DNA of 64,000 nucleotides from Nymphalis io. Its lineage: Eukaryota; Arthropoda; Insecta; Lepidoptera; Nymphalidae. Position 1 is the stretch's first letter. Every line of letters starts with the position of its first letter. The notes beneath the pieces were generated by a model. It saw nothing but the letters and a program-made list of their open reading frames with translations. It did no database searches and was not told where the DNA came from. The translations under genes and the position numbers were made by a program. The stretch is from assembly GCF_905147045.1 (NCBI RefSeq), contig NC_065910.1:310001-374000 (forward strand), given 5' to 3'. Below are positions 46,901-55,900 of this stretch, one piece after another.

Positions 46901-49900
46901 TAAATTTAATTTAACAATTTTTATTAGTAATTAATATTGATAAATCGAATTAAAATATTGATTTATCGAATTCGGATTATTTTTTTATTTAGCACATTAT
47001 TAATATTTTTTCATTTTCTACAATATGTAGGACAATCGTAATTAAGATATGTACAAGAAGTAATGTAACATTAAATACACCAAGCACTCATTACGCAGAG
47101 ACCTTAATTCTCAAATCTTGCTGCACAAGAGCCAATCTTATGCGGCTGCTTCAGAAGTGAGCCGCAATTAAAGAAATACAGTTGCAAGAGCATCTAATGA
47201 CCGAAATGAATTCCTCATTAGCAGCATACAGCCCTGCGAAATATTAAAGTGTTTTATTGTCTGTGCATTGCCGACTGCCTCTCGAGGCCGCGAGATTACC
47301 TCCCCCCCTCTCGCACCCGCGCCCCGCGCCCCCGCCTGCTGCGCCCCCTCAGTCTCGCGGAGTCGGTAATTACCAAATTGCAGCGGCGCTCACTTTAACT
47401 GCAGTTTGAGAGCTCTCACGCTCAAACCGTGCTTAATTAAACCATTGTTAGTCGTGCCCACCACCACCGACGCCGCCTGCCTACTGTTCCTCAAAGACCC
47501 ATCAAATCTTAACTATTAGCGACTCTATTGGGACTCTTCTAACATTCCGAAGTAGATTCTTCGAAACATTCAAAATAACTTTGAAACAAACAAGACGATT
47601 TTAAAAGACGACATATAAATCTAAGGACCTTATACATTATATATTTTTTAATTTAAATATATTTTAAATGCATTAAATAAAATACAATAATACAAAACAG
47701 CTCAGCTGTTTCTGTTACGCGAGGAACAATTAAATTAAAAAGTTGTAAAGCCATTGTCACACTGCGCTTGATTACACCAATTTTGCACAGAGTAGTGAAG
47801 GCTCGAGGTACAATTAGCGAGACATTAGCGGCGAGAGTGTAATGAGACGAGAATTAGCGTCCATTGTGCCCAGCCCTCGGCGCGACGCGATGCAGCGTCC
47901 AAGACGCAATGGACGCCTGTTAAAACGTAACCACAGGATAATAACATAATACATTTATAGTTTAAGCTAATTACTATAATAACAGAAAGTAATCCTAACA
48001 ATATAAATTAAAATCCTGCCAAACTGTCCTTCATCTTAGAACGCACACTGATCATACACGAAATGACAACCGAGCAATTCAGTGAGAAATCATCACTTTA
48101 AGGGGCATCTTCATGATAGCATTTCCTACGAAGTCATTACGAAAATACATTTACTATACATATATTTGTGACGATGCAACCACTCCCTTCGGAAGGTCGA
48201 GGGTAACAGCATGACAATAAGAGATTACAACTTAAAAATAGTCATAAAAGCAGTGACATTGCGGTGGTCAAGGAGCTGACTAAAACCGAGGGTTGCGACT
48301 TTTAATTCAGTCTTCCTCAGTAAGTATTATTGGCGCGAAATCCATGACTGTTTTACAAAAACGGAAACATATTTAAGCTACTAAAATAATTAATAAAAAG
48401 CTGATCAATTGCCGCACTCAGGTAAAAGAAAACAACTTGTAACTACTAAGTCTGAGAAGAAATCTGAATATAATAAGGCGAATTTTAAATCTAATAATAA
48501 TCGTTATTATTACAGATTTGTAACAGACATAATGACATTTGTTTTATTCAATGTAATAAAATAGGTGATTGATTTGCTAATATAAGTTTAATTAATACGC
48601 GAATTATTCCATTTCACTTTGTGTGTATAAATACAATACCTTTATTTAGTACTAAGATTTAACTTCAAATGAGCTTTTATTTGTAACCATGTTTAATATT
48701 ACCTTTAGTTAATATAAATATATTATGTATAATGTATATATTAGTTAAAAAAATAAGTTAAAAGCTTAAACACACACAGAGGTGTTAACAGAAACGGAAA
48801 CAGGACGTGTCTGTAGGGTTATATAATTATAAGTGAATGCATGACTGACAGTAGTATTAAGGTAATATTTAGTGACCACGACAGGCACTTTCTGTGTGTC
48901 CAGACCTAATCTGCGTAACCGCGCTCGCGGGCGGCGGGCGGCTCGCAATCTGCGCGATTGTGAGCGAACAATGCAGCTAATTTTAATTACAGCGTCACGC
49001 CTCTGTGTCACGCTAATCTATGCTCGCGTGTACAATTATAAATTGTAAGGTGTTACCGTTATGTTGAATAATGTTATTTTATGTTTGTGCACAGTAATGT
49101 TGTTACAATACAATTTGCATGTTATGTAACGAAATTAAAGCTATATTAAAAATATATTTTTAAAAACAATAAATTTTAAAAATTTATAACATATAGTTTA
49201 TTCTATAATAGTTTTAACAAATTATTATCCACATAGAATGTATTTTTACGGTAAAATTATTAATTTAAACAGCTGTTTAAATCAAACCTTTCCATTTCAA
49301 CTCGTTGCTTCAATGAAATAAAGATCGCCTAGAGCTGTGAGAATGTCTCAGACCCTACCCTTTCGGCTAGGGTTGTCAGGCATCCGGATAAAGCCGGAAA
49401 GAGTTAGGCTTTTTTGAAGCGTATCCGAACAAATTAGACGATGCTGTGTTGCGGCTAGGCTCCACTTATTTTATTTCTGTCTTTTTTAGTTTTTACTTTA
49501 TACGTATACGCCAGCAACCTTGGGAACTAAGATGTTATGCCCCTTGTGCCTGTAATTACACTGGCTCACTCACCCTTTAAACCGGAACACAACAATACCA
49601 AATACGGTAGAATATCTGAACGTCTTACATTATAGTATATAATCGCACAGCTGGGCTACGGCCTCACCTCTCTTAGGGGAGAAGGTTAGAATATTAGACC
49701 TGTACTTATGTGTATGTTATTTCTCCAAAATTGGCTCATGTATTTATCTGCACTGTTATACATTTCAAAATCACATCCCAATACAATACACGCTGTTTTC
49801 AAAAATTTACGCAAAATAAGCCAAGAAAATGAGTATCCCTGACTTCAAAGACGAATATATCATTCAATATCTCATAAGTACTTTTATTTTAATGTAAATC

Positions 49901-52900
49901 TTCGAAAACTTGCTGCCATCGTGAATCATTATCTGGTTAGGATAAAGGTTGATTGACATAGCATGCCCAGCTAGCGTTATGTCCGCTTATTGTACGAGAG
50001 AATTGTCTTAAATATAAATAAATTGTAACAAACTGTGTGATGATATAGTGATAAATGTTATCCATTGGAATGCTCGACATGATTCATAAAAACTATTGTT
50101 TTCTATCAAACCACCACCACCACCAAAAGTGATTTCTATTCGGTGATTGATTAAAAGTATTAATAACTGCATACCTGAACCCTAGCCTCGCTGAGGTCCA
50201 ACCTCATGGCGAGTTCCTCCCTTGTGAACACGTCCGGGTACTGTGTCTTGTCGAAGGCTCGCTCCAGCTCGTGCAGCTGGTACGTGGTGAACGTGGTTCG
50301 GCTGCGACGCACCTGCTTGCATCACACAGAACAACCAATATAACACTATTCACCAGCGTAACATCTTATGACGAGAGGTAATAATCCTCATTTCCAACAA
50401 ATGACTGATCGGACAGCGATCAAAGGAAGTACCAATGGATTTACGTGCTTTCAAAAACACGAGGGTAATACAACATACTACCCCCGGTTTGCACTCAGAC
50501 CAAAAAATCCAAGTTAACCACTAGAGAAATGATACAGTTGATTAACAATTGACCTTGCTCGTAACAGTTTAGAAAAAAAAATATTTTAATAGAGACCAGA
50601 TGCTGTTGGTTTAATACGTTTTTGGTATTTTATACAAATAATGATAATGCCGTACCTCATGAAAATAAATATAATATAATAATAATAATATCCTGGGACA
50701 TTTTTCATACACGGTTATCTAATCCCAAATTAAGCTTGTACAGAGCTTGTACTATGGAAACCAGACAACTGATATACTGCATATACTATTTCTCTTTTGT
50801 AAATACATACTTATATAGATAATTACACCCAGACTAAGGACCATCAGACATGTTCATGCACACAAATATCTGTCCTGGGTGGTAATCGAACCCACAACCT
50901 TCGGCGTGAAAGGCAAGCGTCCACCAACCACTTCTTCAAAAAAAAGTATCTAATTTCCTAATTGATGATATTTCCAACTTATAAGTAAATTCTAAAACCT
51001 ATCTAATTGGTCAAACGTGTTTAATAAGCTTAATTAAACATTCAATATATTCATAATAATAATAAGATAATATTAAAATGCTTCATAGCATTGAAATATA
51101 TATAAGCACTTTGACTGACTTTGTAGCAAATTACCTTGCGTGGTCGTCCAGCGTCCAGGGCCTCTAGCGGTTCGTGTTCTGCTCGCTCCGGCTCCGTGCT
51201 CACTTCGTGCTCATGCTCAACTTCGTGCTCAGAGTCTGAATGAGCACCTTCACTTTTCAATTCCCCGCATCGCTCCACGCTATCTACATTTACAAAAAGA
51301 TAAAAAAAAAACAAAGATTTAATCAAAGTTTTTGAAAGAATTAAAAGTGTCGAAACCCATGTCTGCTATTGGTATTCGATTATATAATCGTATCATTCGA
51401 GCTATTGGTGATTTTTTTCACAGGTTCGTTTTATTTACACTAGTTATAAAAAATGACACTGGACATTTGTTTCGAGGTGGTCTTCCTGATATATTGACGT
51501 CCCAAGCATTCTCAGTCTAAGGAGACGGTTTGGAGCCACTCCACCACGCAACTTCAGTACCACTAGGATAAACATCTAGAGTTCTCACAATGTTTTCCTT
51601 CTTTTTTTTATAAACATAAACTAATTGCATAACTCTTTTGCTTGCCCAAATTCAATCCTGCGACACTCGATTAAGTTTCATGCATTCTACCGACTGCCCA
51701 CATCGGTTTCTACATGTATAAATATAGAAGTTTATATATATAAATAGAAGAAAAAATTAAAATTTTAATATTTGGATTAAATTAAAGCTTGTCAATAAAT
51801 ATATTATTTCCTTCAATCTTATACCTCATTCGGATATGTGTGTCTACATGAGACATCAGGAATGGAGACAATTTCCGTCCGTCTGACCGACAATATGTAC
51901 GTGTACGTTACAAGAAGAGTTTGGCTGTATATATATAGTATAACATAATATCATAATAAATACCAGATAATTGCAAATGAGAAAAAAATTCTCGGAAATG
52001 GATGTTAAAGTGGACACAATTGACATACAACAAAGTATATAAACGCATCAATTAATATATGTACAAACAAATATATTTTATTGTATATTAAATAAAAAAT
52101 GTTTTTAATATATGCAATCTATATAGGTAGTCGCACAAAAACGGACTAATTGTTAAAAATATTTTTACATATATACTAGCTGCTCCCAACTTCGTTCGGG
52201 TGAAATATTTTTTTAAAATTTGTTAGTAAAGGAAACTGTAGCCACTCAAACACACAACTAGTTTTTATCGAAAACGGTCCAGCCTTTCAGTGACATACAT
52301 GTGTACGTAGGTACAGAAAAAATATAAAGATGATTGTTTCGTTTCTTGCGGATTCTTTTACGCAGGATCGTTCCGTACCGGTCCTTAATTTATACTGTGA
52401 AGTATCCACTCGACAGTCCTTGTAAGAGCTTATGTGCATGATTTTGATTTTGTATTTGTACAAACTGACAGAATATATACATTTGTTTTATTTAATTAAT
52501 AGTATCGTAAGTTGTTTTAATATTAAACAAGTTGTGCTTGAAGTTACTACATGTAGTTGGTGATGGCACGATGTTCCCAGCGCATCGGTGACATCGATCT
52601 CTTAATCCGCATACACGAAACCAGCCCTTCGATAATACCGAATTACCACCCTTCTGCACTTTAAACTCACTAATTACGTTTCCCCATACGCTGATACAGC
52701 CCCTATGTGAATTGTATAAAGTCGATAATTCTTTGACCATCTATCGTCGATTTATGTACCAGGGTATCCGGGGTCGACTCGCACCGGCTCACGTCGACTG
52801 CAAACAAAATACTCTTTTTGTTAAGCACTTAACGTCACTCGACGTTAGTCGCACTATTTATTTATAGTAATAGTATTTTTGTTGAACCCTGTTGTAATTG

Positions 52901-55900
52901 TTGTGTCGAACATTCGAAGCGGGATTATAACAAAACGCTTATTACTGTGTAACGTATGAACCGCTCGTATTATTTTGTAATACAATTAGATACGTTTCTA
53001 TTTAGTTAAAGAATTAAGCTGTCATGTTAAAAAAGCAAACAATCATACAAGTACACTTAGCAGTCATTATAGTTTGTAAAACGCATTCATTTATTTCTAA
53101 TCGCTTACTGGCGATTTCTACCAAACAATCTTTGACAAAGCTGACTTATATTATGTTTTTCTGCAAATGAAAAACTCGATAGACATGTCACTCGTGCCTT
53201 TTTTTCTATGTAATGAAATACGTAAATTAGCAAATGGGCACCCAGGCTAAGTGGTGACAACCGCACATAGAGATTGGCGCTGTTAGAAATATTAACCAAT
53301 CCTTTCATCGCCAATGCGCCACTAACTTGGAAGCTAAGATGATATGTTCCTCGTGCCTATAGTTACTGGCTCACTCAACCTACAAACTGGAACACAACAA
53401 TACTAACTATTACTGTTTGGCTTGAATGGTCCTGTCACTTGATAAAATGATCTAGTAATTATATTAAAATACCACCTAAATCTCATGTATGCACAGGTTA
53501 TTCAATGACATTCGACGCTGTGGTAGCGCGTGTGTGTATTTGTGTGTATATGTGTGTACCTCCATGATATTCCCAGATTCATCCCTTAGATAATACTCAG
53601 ACACAATTACTAATATTACGCATCCTGAAACTTATAACTGTACATTCACACAAGTACGTCTCATGTATTATAGAATTTAAATAACTTTATGAATAGTTAC
53701 TTTGTACATCGCAGTCGCCAGTAATCCTGTCAAATTGCCACTTCAAGTGTCGCTCGTTATATCACTACTTTGTACGTTATTTGAATTTAAAATGTCCATT
53801 ATTCCCAACGTATAAGGTCGATATTCCTTTCCATAAAATATACATAAAAATGTCGCGAATACTTCAGTATTCCTATATCAAAGATGATACAGTAATGGTA
53901 TTGAGGATGAAGAAAAGAGAGCAATTTCGTTAAGCGGATTTAGTACGTTTGTTATGAAAATGCTTTAAAAATACTCGACCTAACGTATTGATTTGAAGTT
54001 AACAAAATGAAACGATTTAAAAATAATAAAAGGAATCCTAATGTTATGATTTTGAAAGTGGGTTTATTTACATGTTTGTTAAACTTTGATGTGTAAACTA
54101 TTCAACCAATATGAAATTTTGGATAGTTGTCAAGAATATAGAAAGGGAAACAGGGTACCGCCTGCCCTGCCGCACAACATGAGAGCAAGTGCGGACGGAA
54201 ACTAATAGCAATATCAAATAAATATTTTATTTGATATATTTGGTTCCCATGTATAGTCAGGTCTAATCATATGAAATATTTACCTATCGGTAATTCGAAC
54301 GGATACGAAAAGATAAACGAGCTGAATTTTGGCGAACATGGAATATGGATGGATGACTTATGTCCAGCAGTGGACTGAAATACATTAGGAAATAGTAGAT
54401 ATGTAAAACACATTTCACATGAATAACGTTCTTATAAACTTACTGATGGTAGAACTTCGAGCTGTACCATCAAGGTACCCATGAGTTATTTTACCGATAA
54501 ATAGTGTAATGTTCTGGCTTAAAGGGTGTTGTGTGAGCCAGTGTAAATAAGGAAATGTAAGTAGGTAAGCCTATTTGCCTCGTCTGCTTTCCTTTTACAA
54601 AAATGTGTCATGAAATATATATAATTGTGAAGTAAACGAAGATTAGTTATCAAAAATACCGATTTTGCGATGTATCATAATCCGAATTATTATGTCGAGT
54701 TATTATTATTTTAATAGTAACTAAACTTCACCCACGGAAGTCAAACTTAAAGACTGCGTAGGAGACATTATAGTGCGTAAGTGTGAGATCAAACTTTGGT
54801 GGATTCTCTGCTCCGTCTAATCCTCAACTCTTATAATCAGATGGAATAGCAAGTCGAAAGATCAGGAGTAGGTTCAGTAGTGGAGTGTAACATTATCAAC
54901 TTCTTTACTCCAGATTGATACTGAAGAAAACTCTAACTGTTATTGGCCCGACTCGAGATTCGGACAAGAGATCTTCGAGACCTCTAATCTCGTAAGGCCC
55001 GATAGTAGTAAACGATTCTTACTACTGACACAAGTAATATTTTTATTTTTTTAAATAAAATGTCGTAAAGCTTAGATAAATAATTCAGTCCGTTTAGGTA
55101 TAGGTACCGCTCTCCGCTTTGCGCTCCGCGACAGGCGCCGCCCCGCCCACAGGCTCATTATTCTTTGATCTGCTTTTATTAGCTGTCGGTTATTTGAACT
55201 TCACCGGAAAATAAACAGCTTTCGGGCAAATAATTATTTGTATTTATATAAAAAAATAACAGTTTTTTTTTTGCTTAGATAGAACAAAATGGTTACAAAT
55301 ATTTAACGAATTATTATCTTTCTTTTAAATAATTAACAAAAAAGTCGTATCACTCAATACAACGTTTCGTATTCATTAGATACATATTGAGTATTTTAAT
55401 GGTATAACGCAATTAAATACCAGTAGTAATAAGCTAAAATACAAATAAAGCGCAAATTATCGTTGTGTGTATTCAAATTCAAAGTCGTTATTTTAATGTA
55501 GAAACATGACATTTACTGATAGTTGCGGAAAGGAAAACACACAAGACATGACCGGTGACAGTAATTTAGCGGTTTTTTTTTAAATCTTTACACATTTTTT
55601 TAAAATAATAGAGAAATAGGCGGTAATATACAGCTAAGATTCAATCCTTTAAAAAAAATTTAGTAAGAATCGATCTTCAAATTTAACTAACCATTCATTA
55701 TTATCATAATTCTAAGTATATCGGTAATTATTGTACTTAAATATTCCATAAGTTATTATTATTTTATTTAACTTTTCGTGGAAGTAGCGTTTATTATACA
55801 ATAAATACACTATTTTTATTTATTTATTTTTATATGCCCCGGGATGGCAAATGACTCTACTCCACCTGATGGTAAGTGGTAGTAGAGTCCAAACGCAACG

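Noticed and set aside
48766..49011. Arg-rich minus-strand frame
   Set aside because: No ATG or splice context; the GC-rich part looks like non-coding regulatory DNA.
52492..52740. 82-codon minus-strand frame with ATG
   Set aside because: Lies in intron 1 of the homeobox gene with no homology or splice support.
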